64,000 nt of DNA from Nonomuraea muscovyensis (GTDB lineage Bacteria; Actinomycetota; Actinomycetes; Streptosporangiales; Streptosporangiaceae): the NCBI RefSeq assembly GCF_014207745.1, contig NZ_JACHJB010000001.1:3162001-3226000 (forward strand). The letters run 5' to 3'. The number at the start of each line of letters is the position of its first letter. Positions within the stretch are counted from its first letter, which is position 1. The position numbers and the translations under genes were made by a program. The notes under the pieces are model-generated. The model saw only the letters and a list, made by a program, of their open reading frames with translations, was not told the origin of the DNA and searched no databases. This document shows positions 35,510 to 44,080 of this stretch, in pieces.

Positions 35510-36608
35510 GAGCTGTTTGGGATTCGGATCTTGGTGGGGTCGGTGCTGGGCTGGTCGTGACTGGTAGAACTCGGATGTGGCGCGCTTCGATGTGACCGAT
35601 GCCGAGTGGGCTTTGATCGAGCCGCATCTGCCGGTGGCGGCTACCGGGCCGCTGCCGCGGCGGGTGCGTGATCAGTTCAATGGGATCTTGTGGCGGTTTC
35701 GCACCGGATCCGGCTGGCGTGACGTGCCGGAACGGTACGGGCCGTGGTCCACGGTCTACTCCCGGTTCAACGGCTGGGCCAAGGCCGGGGTGTTCCAAGG
35801 GCTGATGGACGCATTGATCGCCGAGGCCGCATCGCGTGGACAGGTCGGGCTGGAGCTGGTCAGCGTGGACTCTACGATCGTGCGGGCGCATCAGGAGTCG
35901 GCCGGGCTGGCGGTCGCCGGGGAGACCCTGGATGCGCTGGAGCAGGCGCTGACCGAGGAAAAGGGGGCTCCGCTGCCGGAGCAGCCGCCGGTGCTGCGGG
36001 TGATGCGCCCGAGGCCACACCCGAGGCCGGCGCGTCGCCGCCGCACGAGCGCGCCGCCGTTCGGCGACGCCGCAAGGCGCGGGCGAAGGCTGCCGCGCTC
36101 GGCCGATCCCGGGGCGGGCTGAGCAGCAAGATCCATGCCGCGGTCGATGCCGCCGGGCTGCCGCTGGTCTTCGTGCTCACGCCCGGCCAAGCCGCCGACT
36201 GCCCGCGATTCACCACTGTCCTGGACAAGATCCGCGTGGCCGGACCGGTGGGCCGGCCACGGACCCGCCCGACGGCGGTGGCCGCGGACAAGGCCTATTC
36301 CTCCAAGGCTAACCGTGCCTATCTGCGCCGCCGCCGGATCGGCGCGGTCATCCCGGAGAAGAGCGACCAGCAGGCCAACCGGAAGAAGAAGGGCTCAGCC
36401 GGTGGGCGGCCTGCCGCCTTCAATCCCGAGCGCTACCGGCAGCGCAACACCATCGAACGCTGCTTCCAGAAGATCAAGGCCTGGCGTGGCCTGGCGACCC
36501 GCTACGACAAGGCCCCGGAAAGCTACGAGGCCGGGCTCTACCTCCGGGGCTCGATCCTGTGGTTAAGACTCCTCACCTCAACCACATGATCCGAACTCTA
36601 AACAGCTC
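35510..36608 (+). mobile_element. Complete IS5-family insertion sequence, 1099 bp
   Basis: Imperfect 21-bp terminal repeats begin GAGCTGTTTGGGATTCGGATC (left) and, complemented at the right end, GAGCTGTTTAGAGTTCGGATC, 18 of 21 matching. CTAG occurs at 35506-35509 and at 36609-36612, the target duplication. The single transposase is made by frameshifting. The element sits between the convergent marP and RyR-protein genes and spares both stop codons. It looks complete and recent. Confidence 0.92.
35577..36589 (+). CDS. IS5-family transposase made by a -1 frameshift
   Basis: The first frame runs from GTG 35577 to a stop at 36122; the second, one base back, runs to 36589. At 35960-35966 the heptamer A AAG GGG fits the X-XXY-YYZ slippery rule, and slipping there joins the N-terminal IS4/IS5 helix-turn-helix (VTDAEWALIEPHLP) and first Asp (VDSTIVRAHQ) to the second Asp (AVAADKAYSSKA) and Glu (RNTIERCFQKIKAW). 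The joined product is about 337 residues. A GA-rich linker after the slip is poorly conserved. The DDE triad is complete, so the enzyme should be active. Confidence 0.88.
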
Positions 36609-37529
36609 CTAGCGGCGCCGGCCTCCGGGGCTGAGGTCGACGGCCGCGCGGACGACCACGCGGTCCTTCTCCTTCTCCTCCTCCGACAGCTCCCGGTAGG
36701 GCAGCCGCTGCTCCGGAGGGGCCCACGCGCCGTTGCGCTCCAGCCAGGCGATGTGCACCTGCTCGCTGGCCTCCTCCATGAACTCGACGCTCGTCAGGTC
36801 GGCGCCGCGCCTGCGCCCGTCGTCCACCAGCCGGACACCCACGGCGGCCGAGTCCTTGTTCTCCTTCTGCCAGTCGGCGGGCAGGTCGCGGTAGCGGGTG
36901 TTAGCGATGTCGACCTCGTCGGTGCCGTGGCGCCGGATCCAGGCCTGGTCCTTGGTCGTCTTGGGCCGCGGTTCGAAGCCGCCTCCCTGCCGCCAGCGCG
37001 GGGCCCGCCAGATCTCGTGCAGGCGCGCGGCCACCGTGTCGATCCGGCGGGTCCGCGGCGTCCTGAGCAGGGCCGCGAAGATGCGCCCGACCCGGCTCAG
37101 GGCCTCGCGGAGCATGGTCAGAACGCGCCGGGCCAGGGCGGTCACGCGCGGCAGCAGGTGGGGCGCGAAGGCGACGGCGGCCACGGCGGCCACTGCGGCG
37201 CCCGCCAGCAGCGTGCCGATCCATTCGACGAGGTGCTGGGAGACGACCAGCCCGGCGGCGGCCACCGTGAACCGGACGGCCAGATCGGCGGTCTGGCGCT
37301 CCGGGCCGCCCTGGCCGGTCAGGTAGGCGTGCGCCGCGTCCGCGGCCGGGCCCTCGTTCGCGCTCGCCAGGCGGGTGGCGGTCCCGCTGTCCTGCAGCAG
37401 CAGCTGGTGATGGCGCGCGGCCTGGGTGAGCACGGCGGCGTGCTCGCCGAGCAGCGCGGTGTCAGGGAGGCGCGGGATGCGCAGGATGCCGAGGCCCGTG
37501 ACGACCACCGGTTCGCTCATCAGGCTCAT
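36609..37529 (-). CDS. Membrane protein with C-terminal RyR-like domain
   Basis: 306 residues from ATG 37529, which overlaps the upstream stop as ATGA. The N-terminal third is helical, then two hydrophobic segments (about 88-106 and 109-128) precede a basic linker. The C-terminal about 110 residues (YRDLPADWQKENKDSAAVGV, FMEEASEQVHIAWLE, RLPYRELSEEEKEKDR) fit the RyR domain, which in bacteria occurs in phage- and defence-linked proteins of unknown role. Third gene of a tight trio with a YbaB-like and a helical protein. Stop TAG lies in the CTAG duplicated by the neighbouring IS. Confidence 0.74.
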   Translation of the reverse strand: MSLMSEPVVVTGLGILRIPRLPDTALLGEHAAVLTQAARHHQLLLQDSGTATRLASANEGPAADAAHAYLTGQGGPERQTADLAVRFTVAAAGLVVSQHLVEWIGTLLAGAAVAAVAAVAFAPHLLPRVTALARRVLTMLREALSRVGRIFAALLRTPRTRRIDTVAARLHEIWRAPRWRQGGGFEPRPKTTKDQAWIRRHGTDEVDIANTRYRDLPADWQKENKDSAAVGVRLVDDGRRRGADLTSVEFMEEASEQVHIAWLERNGAWAPPEQRLPYRELSEEEKEKDRVVVRAAVDLSPGGRRR

Positions 37530-37852
37530 GCCCGCGCCTCCCGCGCCGCCTCGACGCCCGCCTCGATGCCCGCCTCGGCCGTGCGCTCGGCCAGCGTGTT
37601 GACCTCGGCCATGACGACCTGGCCGGCGCCGGAGTGGCGCAGGTGCTCGCCGAGCAGCTCGCACCCCTCCAGCAGCGTGCGCCTGAACTCCAGGTACGGC
37701 GCCGCGAACTCCTCATAGGGCAGCGGGCTCATCTCGCTCCACCCGGCCCGCAGCTCGGCGGTGAAGGCGGCGTGGTCGTCCGCCAGCGTCCCGTAGCGGA
37801 GCCCGGAGGCGCGCCGGCCGCCGGCGTCGATGGTCACGTCGTACGGGTCCAC
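37526..37852 (-). CDS. Small helical protein (ESX/WXG100-like)
   Basis: 108 residues, mostly alpha-helical, with FTAELRAGWSEMSPLPYEEF and a long amphipathic C-terminal helix. Size and helix arrangement recall the WXG100-like substrates that stand next to YbaB-like proteins in actinobacteria, but the WxG motif is absent (W followed by SEM). It begins 4 bp after the YbaB-like gene and overlaps the RyR gene by four bases. Export is not shown. Confidence 0.62.
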   Translation of the reverse strand: MDPYDVTIDAGGRRASGLRYGTLADDHAAFTAELRAGWSEMSPLPYEEFAAPYLEFRRTLLEGCELLGEHLRHSGAGQVVMAEVNTLAERTAEAGIEAGVEAAREARA

Positions 37853-37856
37853 GGGC

Positions 37857-38201
37857 CTACCTGCCTTCCAGCCGGCGCAGCGTCTCGTCGAGGGCCGACA
37901 CCAGGCGGTCGAAATCTTGGGCGGCCTGGAGCTCCATCTCGTCCAGCCGCTGGACCAGGGGTTCCGGATCGGGTTCGGCCGTCGCGTCCGTCGCGTCGGC
38001 GGCCTGGCTCAGGTGGCGTCGCTGGGCCGCCCGCACGGCGGTGACGACCTGCTCGGCGAGGCCGTGGGAACCGAGCCGCAGCACGCGGGGGTCGAGGCGC
38101 AGCGCCTCCAGCAGGCCGTCGTCGCCGACCGTCGCGGCCACCAGCCCGTCGCCCGAGGAGCCTGACCCGCGCCCGTCTCCGGAGGAGTGCTGCCGAGCCA
38201 T
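37857..38201 (-). CDS. YbaB/EbfC-like protein
   Basis: 114 residues from ATG 38201, with GGGAGG 6 bases upstream. The pattern LVAATVGDDGLLEALRLDPR, then RLGSHGLAEQVVTAVRAAQR, fits the YbaB/EbfC fold; the family includes nucleoid-associated proteins and small partners of type VII-like genes. The last 40 residues are an acidic helix. It leads the trio, 4 bp from the helical protein. DNA binding is possible but the basic surface of true EbfC is not obvious. Confidence 0.68.
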   Translation of the reverse strand: MARQHSSGDGRGSGSSGDGLVAATVGDDGLLEALRLDPRVLRLGSHGLAEQVVTAVRAAQRRHLSQAADATDATAEPDPEPLVQRLDEMELQAAQDFDRLVSALDETLRRLEGR

Positions 38202-38269
38202 GTGACGCCTCCCGGTCGATCCGATCATGGTCGCCCGCAGGATACGACAAGCATGGTCGGCGCCGCCGG

Positions 38270-38731
38270 TCAGCCCGGAAGTTCCTTCAGGATCAGCTCG
38301 ACGGCCTGGCCGGCGTCGGTGTCGGGGCCGAGAGCCGAGGCCACCCGGCCCACGCCGTCGTACGGCCCGCCGTACGCCTGCACGCGGGCGGCGCCGCGAC
38401 CGAAGAGGGTCAGCGCCCCGCGCCCGTTGCCGCGCTGCAGGTGGGTGAGGCCGACGCAGATCTGGGCGAGGCCCTGCCACAGCTCACGCTCGTCCTCGGG
38501 CGCGCACTTCCAGCGGCCCTCGAACACCTCGTGGGCGTTGAACGGCAGGCCCTCCACGAGGAAGCGGCGGGCGTCGGCCAGCGCCTGCTCGGTCGTGGGG
38601 GCGTAGTCGTCGGGGACTCGGGGCATGCCGGGCGAGCCGTACGGCAACGGCCTGCCGTAGGCGTCGCGGGGCCGGGCGTTGCGCGGCCTGCCCTCGGGGT
38701 CGCGGTCTCTGGTCGGCTCGGAGGCGTTCAT
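38270..38731 (-). CDS. DUF309-family protein
   Basis: 153 residues. The DUF309 core is LPFNAHEVFEGRWKCAPEDE followed by ELWQGLAQICVGLTHLQRGN and GALTLFGRGAARV, a short helical bundle with conserved HE and W/RGN motifs. Function unknown. The gene begins at ATG 38731 at the end of three tandem 41-bp copies of its own first codons, each an ORF ending in ATGA, and so is coupled to the epoxide-hydrolase gene. Confidence 0.82.
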   Translation of the reverse strand: MNASEPTRDRDPEGRPRNARPRDAYGRPLPYGSPGMPRVPDDYAPTTEQALADARRFLVEGLPFNAHEVFEGRWKCAPEDERELWQGLAQICVGLTHLQRGNGRGALTLFGRGAARVQAYGGPYDGVGRVASALGPDTDAGQAVELILKELPG

Positions 38732-38854
38732 CGGTCGGGCTCGTGGTCTCTCGTCGGCTCGGGAACGCTCATGGGTCGGGCTCGTGGTCTCTGGTCTGCT
38801 CGGGAGCGCTCATGGGTCGGGCTCGTGGCCTGTCGTCGGCTCGGGGGTGTTCAT
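38728..38854 (-). repeat. 41-bp tandem repeat forming three coupled 14-residue reading frames
   Basis: Start codons occur at 38854, 38813, 38772 and 38731, exactly 41 bp apart. The first three open frames read MNTPEPTTGHEPDP, MSAPEQTRDHEPDP and MSVPEPTRDHEPDR; each TGA overlaps the next ATG as ATGA. The epoxide-hydrolase stop overlaps the first ATG in the same way and its last residues (DPEPDR) resemble each unit's end. The fourth ATG starts DUF309. The array therefore looks like duplications of a gene junction, and it passes a reading ribosome along in 41-bp steps. Confidence 0.9.
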
Positions 38855-39789
38855 CGGTCGGGTTCGGGGTCGCTCAGCCAGCCGATCAGCTCGGCGTCGA
38901 ACGTGGCGGGCTGCTCCTCGTGGGGGAAGTGGCCGGCGCCTTCGAGGAGCTTCCACCGGTAGGGGGCGGCCACGTAGCGGCTCGACCCCTGGGCGGTGCG
39001 CGGCAGGATGCAGGTGTCGAGCGCGCCGTGGAGCTGCAGGGTCGGCGCCTCGATCTCGCTGCGCATCACCCTGGCGTAGCGCGCCCCGTCGGGCCGCAGC
39101 TGGGAGCGGCCCAGCCAGCGGTGATACTCCAGCGCGCAGTGGGCGACCGTGGGGATGCGGAACGCCTCCTGGTAGACCCTGGCGGTCTCGGCGTCGGGCC
39201 AACTCGGTCCGGACCACTGGTCGAGCAGCCTGCCGACCAAGGCACCGCCCTTGCGGGTCAGCCGGTGCTCCGGCAGCCACGGAAGCTGGAATCCCAGCCG
39301 GTGGCTGCTGGCCTTGAGCTGGCCGAACAGGTCGGTGCGCAGGGCGGTGCGCAGCCGTACGGGATGGGGGGCCGAGACCGTGACCAGGCGGTGGACGCAC
39401 TTGGCGTCGAGCACCGCCATCGTCCAGGCCAGCAGGCCGCCCCAGTCGTGGCCCACCACGATCGCCCCGGTCTCGCCCAGCGCGCGGATCAGCCCGGTGG
39501 CGTCGGCCGCCAACGTGGGCAGGTCGTAGCCGCGCGGCGGCTTGTCGCTGCCACCGTAACCGCGCAGGTCGACCGCCACCGCCCGGTAGCCGGCCGCGGG
39601 CAGCGACTCGAGCTGGTGCCGCCAGGTCCACCAGAACTGCGGGAACCCGTGCAACAGCAGCACCAGCGGGCCGTCACCGGCCTCGACGACGTGGAAGCGG
39701 GTGCCGCCCGCGTGCACCTGGCGGTGCCGCCACGGGCCCTCGATCTGGACGACCGACTCGTCAGGCGCCATCACGGCCCACCGGCTCAC
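38851..39789 (-). CDS. Epoxide-hydrolase-like alpha/beta hydrolase (EphE-like)
   Basis: 312 residues from GTG 39789 (ATG 39771 also possible). The HGFPQFWWTWRHQL motif holds the oxyanion hole, VGHDWGGLLAW carries the nucleophile Asp, and GAGHFPHEEQP the His; the cap has the usual Tyr residues. It would open epoxides or hydrolyse related esters in the cytoplasm. Orthologues (Rv3670) sit next to marP in mycobacteria. Its first 29 bp overlap the holin-like gene. Confidence 0.85.
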   Translation of the reverse strand: MSRWAVMAPDESVVQIEGPWRHRQVHAGGTRFHVVEAGDGPLVLLLHGFPQFWWTWRHQLESLPAAGYRAVAVDLRGYGGSDKPPRGYDLPTLAADATGLIRALGETGAIVVGHDWGGLLAWTMAVLDAKCVHRLVTVSAPHPVRLRTALRTDLFGQLKASSHRLGFQLPWLPEHRLTRKGGALVGRLLDQWSGPSWPDAETARVYQEAFRIPTVAHCALEYHRWLGRSQLRPDGARYARVMRSEIEAPTLQLHGALDTCILPRTAQGSSRYVAAPYRWKLLEGAGHFPHEEQPATFDAELIGWLSDPEPDR

Positions 39790-40201
39790 GATGCAGCCCC
39801 ACCAGGCCCGCGCCGGGCTCCTCCGGTGAGGCGATCTCCTTGAGATCCTTGATCGACCGGGTGGTGCGCCTCATGCCGGCCAGCCCCTTGAGCCTGCGGA
39901 CGCCGACGAAGACGAGCACCGCGGCGACCACCAGGTAGAAGACGGTCACGATGAGGAAGGCGGCCCAGTCGGGCAGCCACTGGGCCAGCACGTAGGCGAT
40001 GGTGAACGAGGCGAGGATCAGACACAGGTGCGCCATGAACGCGGCGGCGGCGAACAGCCCGCCGGCTGTGCCCACCCGCTTGGCGTCGAACCTGAACTCG
40101 GCCTTGGCCAGCTCGATCTCCGAGCGGACCAGGGTCGAGATCTGATCGGTCGCCTGCGCGACCAGTGAGCCCAGAGATTCTTCCTCGGGAGTCTGCGGCA
40201 T
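39761..40201 (-). CDS. Phage-holin-family (Actinobacterial holin-X) membrane protein
   Basis: 146 residues. SLGSLVAQATDQISTLVRSE is the amphipathic opening, followed by two long hydrophobic segments (about 48-72 and 80-101). The family is usually named holin superfamily III and lacks lytic activity; Rv3669 is the counterpart. It is coupled to the epoxide-hydrolase gene by overlap and may change membrane or peptidoglycan handling of MarP. Confidence 0.83.
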   Translation of the reverse strand: MPQTPEEESLGSLVAQATDQISTLVRSEIELAKAEFRFDAKRVGTAGGLFAAAAFMAHLCLILASFTIAYVLAQWLPDWAAFLIVTVFYLVVAAVLVFVGVRRLKGLAGMRRTTRSIKDLKEIASPEEPGAGLVGLHREPVGRDGA

Positions 40202-40421
40202 GAACGTCTCCTATCGAGGCCCGGTGGCCCTGTCAAACATCATCCTGCGCATTCGCGCCGAATGCGTACCCGTGCGCCCGTATGCGCCTCCTGGAGTGCC
40301 GCCGCCAGGAGCGGGCGCCTGCCCGAGACATCCTGGCCTGCCGGGAGAGGACGCCTGCGGGTGGGTATGCCGGGAACTTCCCGAGCGGGGGTGCCGCCAA
40401 ACGACCAAGGTCGCCCGACCA

Positions 40422-40464
40422 CAAGGGCCGCTCGACCCCGAGCGCTCGGGATGAAGCGGCCCTT
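40422..40464 (-). terminator. 11-bp hairpin after acs
   Basis: CAAGGGCCGCT (40422-40432) pairs with AGCGGCCCTTG (40454-40464), enclosing a smaller CCGAGCGCTCGG hairpin. It is 14 bp beyond the acs stop. The rest of 40202-40477 holds no convincing gene. Confidence 0.8.
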
Positions 40465-40477
40465 GGGACACCCGCGG

Positions 40478-42451
40478 TCAGTCTTCGGACTTGGCGCTCG
40501 GGAGCTTTTCGGAGATGAGGTTCATCACCGTGCTGTCGGCCAGGGTCGTGACGTCGCCGATGCTGCGGTTCTCCGCCACGTCACGCAGCAGGCGACGCAT
40601 GATCTTGCCGGAGCGGGTCTTCGGCAGCTCGGGCACCACCAGGATCTGGCGCGGCTTGGCGATCGGGCCGAGGGTCCTGGACACGTGGGAGCGCAGCTCG
40701 GCCGCGATGTCCTCGCCCTCCTCCGCGCTGCCGCGCAGGATCACGAACGACACGATGGCCTGGCCGGTCACCGGGTCGGTCGCGCCCACGACGGCGGCCT
40801 CGGCCACCTTCGGGTGGCTGACCAGCGCGCTCTCCACCTCGGTGGTGGAGATGTTGTGGCCGGAGACGAGCATCACGTCGTCCACGCGGCCGAGCAGCCA
40901 CAGGTCTCCGTCCTCGTCCTTCTTGGCGCCGTCGCCGGGGAAGTACATCCCCTCGAACCGGCTCCAGTAGGTGTCGATGTAGCGCTGGTCGTCGCCCCAG
41001 ATCGTGCGCAGCATCGCCGGCCACGGCTCGCGCACCACCAGGAAACCGCCGCCCCCGTCGGGGACGCTGTTGCCCAGGTCGTCGACCACGTCGGCGACCA
41101 CGCCCGGCAGGGGGCGCATCGCGGCGCCCGGCTTGGCGTGGGTGACGCCGGGCAGCGGGCTGATCATGATGGCGCCGGTCTCGGTCTGCCACCAGGTGTC
41201 CACGACCGGGCAGCGGTCGCCGCCGATGTGCTCGCGGTACCAGACGTACGCCTCGGGGTTGATCGGCTCGCCGACGGACCCCAGGACGCGCAGGCTCGAC
41301 ATGTCGAACTTGGCGGGGATGTCGTCGCCCCACTTCATGAACGTCCGGATCGCCGTCGGGGCCGTGTAGAGGATCGTCACCTTGTACTTCTGGACGATCT
41401 CCCAGAACCTGCCCCGGTGCGGCGTGTCGGGGGTGCCCTCGTAGATGACGCTGGTCGCGCCGTTGGCCAGCGGGCCGTACACGATGTAGGAGTGCCCGGT
41501 CACCCAGCCGATGTCGGCCGTGCACCAGTAGATGTCGGTGTCGGGCTTCAGGTCGAAGACCGCGTGGTGAGTCCAGGCCGTCTGCGTCAGGTAGCCGCCG
41601 GTGGTGTGCAGGATGCCCTTCGGCTTGCCCGTCGTGCCGCTGGTGTAGAGGATGTAGAGCGGGTCCTCGGCGTCGTGCGGCTCGGGGCTGTGCTGGTCGC
41701 TCTGGCCGTCCACGAGGTCGTGCCACCAGACGTCACGGTCGGTGACGGCGACGTCCTGGCCCGTCCGGCGGACGACCAGGACCTTCTCCACCTCCGGACA
41801 CTCGGCGACGGCCTCGTCCACCGTCGGCTTGAGCGCGCTCGGCGCGCCGCGGCGGTAGCCGCCGTCGGCGGTGATGACCAGCTTGGCGTCGGCGTCGTGG
41901 ATGCGGTTCTTCAGCGCGCTCGCCGAGAAACCGCCGAACACCACCGAGTGGATCGCGCCGATGCGGGCGCACGCGAGCATCGCGATCGGCAGCTCGGGGA
42001 TCATCGGCATGTAGATCGCGACCCGGTCGCCCTTGCCGACGCCCAGCGCCTCCAGCGCGTTGGCCGCCTTCGACACCTCTCTCTGCAGGTCGGCGTAGGT
42101 CAGCGTGCGGCTGTCGCCCTCGGGCTCGCCTTCCCAGTGATAGGCGACCTTGTCGCCCCGGCCGGCCTCCACGTGGCGGTCGACGCAGTTGTAGGCGACG
42201 TTGAGCCGGCCGCCCACGAACCACTTGGCGAAGGGGGGGTTCCACTCCAGCGTGGTGTCCCACCGCGTGGTCCAGCTCAGCCGGTCGGCGGCGCCTTCCC
42301 AGAACGCGAGGCGGTCGGCGGCCGCCTCGCCGTAGGCCGCCTCGGTCACGTTCGCGGCCGCGGCCAGCTCTGCCGGCGGCGCGAACCGGCGGTTCTCCTG
42401 CAGCAGGTTCGACAGCGCCTGAGGCTCGGTGCCAGGGGTCTCCGGGGCCAC
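40478..42451 (-). CDS. acs: Acetyl-CoA synthetase
   Basis: 657 residues from GTG 42451 (GGAG upstream). The P-loop is [11 protein letters not shown] (about 265), the adenylate motif is [11 protein letters not shown], and [11 protein letters not shown] holds the lysine whose acetylation inactivates the enzyme. It makes acetyl-CoA from acetate, ATP and CoA through acetyl-AMP. Its place next to MarP, epoxide hydrolase and holin-like genes is the Rv3667 order. No cAMP-receptor site was convincing upstream. Confidence 0.95.
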   Translation of the reverse strand: MAPETPGTEPQALSNLLQENRRFAPPAELAAAANVTEAAYGEAAADRLAFWEGAADRLSWTTRWDTTLEWNPPFAKWFVGGRLNVAYNCVDRHVEAGRGDKVAYHWEGEPEGDSRTLTYADLQREVSKAANALEALGVGKGDRVAIYMPMIPELPIAMLACARIGAIHSVVFGGFSASALKNRIHDADAKLVITADGGYRRGAPSALKPTVDEAVAECPEVEKVLVVRRTGQDVAVTDRDVWWHDLVDGQSDQHSPEPHDAEDPLYILYTSGTTGKPKGILHTTGGYLTQTAWTHHAVFDLKPDTDIYWCTADIGWVTGHSYIVYGPLANGATSVIYEGTPDTPHRGRFWEIVQKYKVTILYTAPTAIRTFMKWGDDIPAKFDMSSLRVLGSVGEPINPEAYVWYREHIGGDRCPVVDTWWQTETGAIMISPLPGVTHAKPGAAMRPLPGVVADVVDDLGNSVPDGGGGFLVVREPWPAMLRTIWGDDQRYIDTYWSRFEGMYFPGDGAKKDEDGDLWLLGRVDDVMLVSGHNISTTEVESALVSHPKVAEAAVVGATDPVTGQAIVSFVILRGSAEEGEDIAAELRSHVSRTLGPIAKPRQILVVPELPKTRSGKIMRRLLRDVAENRSIGDVTTLADSTVMNLISEKLPSAKSED

Positions 42452-42718
42452 CTCGTGCTCCTTCTTGGCTGATTGGATAGGTCGTGTCCCACTTCACCAG
42501 CTCACGGGCTCTGTACACAAGAGGTCTAGACAGGTCTGTACCGAGCGCCCGGACGGGACAGCCTTCTTATCGGATGGGCGTGACAAAGCTATGAAACCGT
42601 TGTCGGTTCGAAATTTAACAATGGTGGAACGGGCCAATTGGGTCGCCTTTATCGGCCGATCGCGGGGTGAGCCGTACCAGTGCGGGGCAGCTCGTACCGG
42701 CGGGTAAGGTCGGATTCC

Positions 42719-43498
42719 GTGAGCGACCCCTTGTCCGTCATCGCGCGGCTTCCCGGCGTACCCGAGGCGGTGGAGGAGGCCCGGCAGGCCGTCGACAGGC
42801 TCTACCGGCACCGCGTCCTGCGGCGGGCCAGCCCCGCAGTCTCCGCCGAGTCGTCCCTGCGCGGGGCGCGGGCCTCGGCCGCCCTCGAAGGTGCCGACGT
42901 GCCCCTCGACGTGCTGCGCCGCGACGAGGCGCACGACCCCGTCGTGCAGGGCGCTCTCCGTGCGTCCGCCGAGAGCGGGCGGCTCGGCGCCACCTGGCGC
43001 AGGGCGCCGCGGCAGGTGCTGGCCCGGCTGCACACCGTCGCCGCCACGGGGCTTGCCGACCAGGCCGTGCTGGGCCGCCCGCGCGCCGACGACACGGCGC
43101 CCGACCCGTACGGGCTGGGGCCGGCGCCGGGCGCCAAGGAGGCGGCGGCGCGGGTGGACGCCCTGGTCGAGCTGCTGTCCACGCCCACGAAGGCGCCCGC
43201 GCTGGTGCTGGCCGCCGTGGTCCACGCCGAGCTGGCCGTGGTGCGCCCGTTCGGCACGGCCGACGGCGTGGTGGCGCGGGCGGCGGAGCGGCTGACGCTG
43301 GTGGAGTACGGGCTGGACCCCAAGTCGCTGGCCGCCGTCGAGGTCGGGCACCTGGAGCTGCCGTACGCGGAAGGGCTGCGGGCGTACCTGACGGGGACAG
43401 GGGACGGGGTCGGGCAGTGGGTCCGGCAGTGCGCCTCGGCGGTGACGCTGGGGGTGCGGGAGGCGACGGCCGTCTGCGAGGCGTTGCAGCGAGGGTGA
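42719..43498 (+). CDS. Fic-fold protein with a degenerate active site
   Basis: 259 residues from GTG 42719. ASAALEGADVPLD resembles the inhibitory helix of Fic proteins (S/T-x-x-x-E-G), and LAVVRPFGTADGVVARAAER aligns with the Fic core HPFxxGNGRxxR but lacks the catalytic His (Arg instead) and the GNGR loop (TADGV). AMPylation is therefore improbable. Actinomycete relatives are often named oxidoreductase without basis. It stands between acs and the 6C RNA, followed by a terminator. Confidence 0.74.
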   Translation: MSDPLSVIARLPGVPEAVEEARQAVDRLYRHRVLRRASPAVSAESSLRGARASAALEGADVPLDVLRRDEAHDPVVQGALRASAESGRLGATWRRAPRQVLARLHTVAATGLADQAVLGRPRADDTAPDPYGLGPAPGAKEAAARVDALVELLSTPTKAPALVLAAVVHAELAVVRPFGTADGVVARAAERLTLVEYGLDPKSLAAVEVGHLELPYAEGLRAYLTGTGDGVGQWVRQCASAVTLGVREATAVCEALQRG

Positions 43499-43519
43499 GA
43501 CGGTCACGGGGCCGGCGGG

Positions 43520-43533
43520 CCGGATATATCCGG
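43520..43533. other. 14-bp perfect palindrome CCGGATATATCCGG
   Basis: A short AT-cored palindrome 22 bp after the Fic-like stop and just before a terminator hairpin. It may bind a dimeric protein; no partner is suggested by the context. Confidence 0.55.
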
Positions 43534-43541
43534 ACATAGCG

Positions 43542-43569
43542 GACGGCGTCTCGGGGATGAGACGCCGTC
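43542..43569 (+). terminator. 11-bp hairpin after the Fic-like gene
   Basis: GACGGCGTCTC (43542-43552) pairs with GAGACGCCGTC (43559-43569) around a 6-base loop; it ends the plus-strand transcript. Confidence 0.82.
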
Positions 43570-43974
43570 TGCCGGTGCGTCACACCGGGTTACCAAGCGT
43601 GCACCTGTATTCGTCGGACGGGTCAAGCCCGTCTCGACGCGCCTCCCGCGGCTGGTCGCGCGTGGGTGCCCGGCTGACGCACCCGGACAAGAGGTCCGTG
43701 TCACCTTTGTACGTCCGATCCGCCCTGATGGGAACCCCTGCGAGCAAGACCTTTGCCAACTTGGACCACCCGCGTCGGCGCCCGCGCAATGATCACGCAC
43801 CGTTACTGGCTTTATGTGATTGTTATGAGGTCGCCAAAAAACTTGGCGAAAATACGAGTTTTCGCCTCGACGGAACTCGAGTGGATCGGGCAGCATACGG
43901 AGGTATCTCTTGAACAATCAGAGACTCCGCACGGGATTGCTTTGCCAGTCCCTTGCCATGCTCCGGTCAAGTGA
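43570..43974. other. 405-bp untranslated stretch before the 6C RNA
   Basis: No recognised protein. It contains a locally AT-rich block (about 43790-43920) holding two overlapping hairpins and a good GGAGGT ribosome-like site at 43899-43904 before a TTG, but codon use after it does not look like coding. It probably carries the promoter and control region for the 6C RNA. Confidence 0.6.
43831..43866 (+). promoter_or_regulatory. Two mutually exclusive hairpins
   Basis: TCGCCAA (43831-43837) pairs with TTGGCGA (43843-43849) around AAAAC; the same central bases in GGCGAAAA (43845-43852) pair with TTTTCGCC (43859-43866) around TACGAG. Both cannot form at once. This is the layout of an attenuator or a pair of operator half-sites upstream of the 6C RNA. 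Confidence 0.7.
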
Positions 43975-44073
43975 TGAAAGCTTTCTTCTGAAACGGGACC
44001 GGCTCTACCCCCCCGGAGCCGGACCGGTTAGGCGACCCCCGCTCTCCCCCCCGGCGGGGGTCGCCCCTTTTTC
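43975..44073 (+). ncRNA. 6C RNA
   Basis: Two stem-loops, each with a run of seven C in the loop: stem CCGGCTC/GAGCCGG around TACCCCCCCG (43999-44022), and a 12-bp stem GGCGACCCCCGC/GCGGGGGTCGCC around TCTCCCCCCCG (44031-44065), which is followed by CCTTTTT and acts as its terminator. This is the Rfam 6C motif (B11 in M. tuberculosis), which lies in the same place, between acs-side genes and the Ssd/tad genes. The exact 5' end is estimated. The C-loops base-pair with G-rich ribosome sites of target mRNAs in mycobacteria. Confidence 0.9.
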
Positions 44074-44080
44074 TCCCGCC

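Noticed and set aside
37526..37852. Canonical WXG100 protein
   Set aside because: The WxG motif is absent; only size, helicity and context are similar, so it was called ESX-like at low confidence.
40202..40477. Several small overlapping open frames between the holin-like gene and acs
   Set aside because: No domain or ribosome site; the region is explained by the acs terminator and spacer DNA.
42452..42718. Crp-binding site in front of acs
   Set aside because: GTGACAAAGCTATG has one half-site but no matching second half, so it was not listed.
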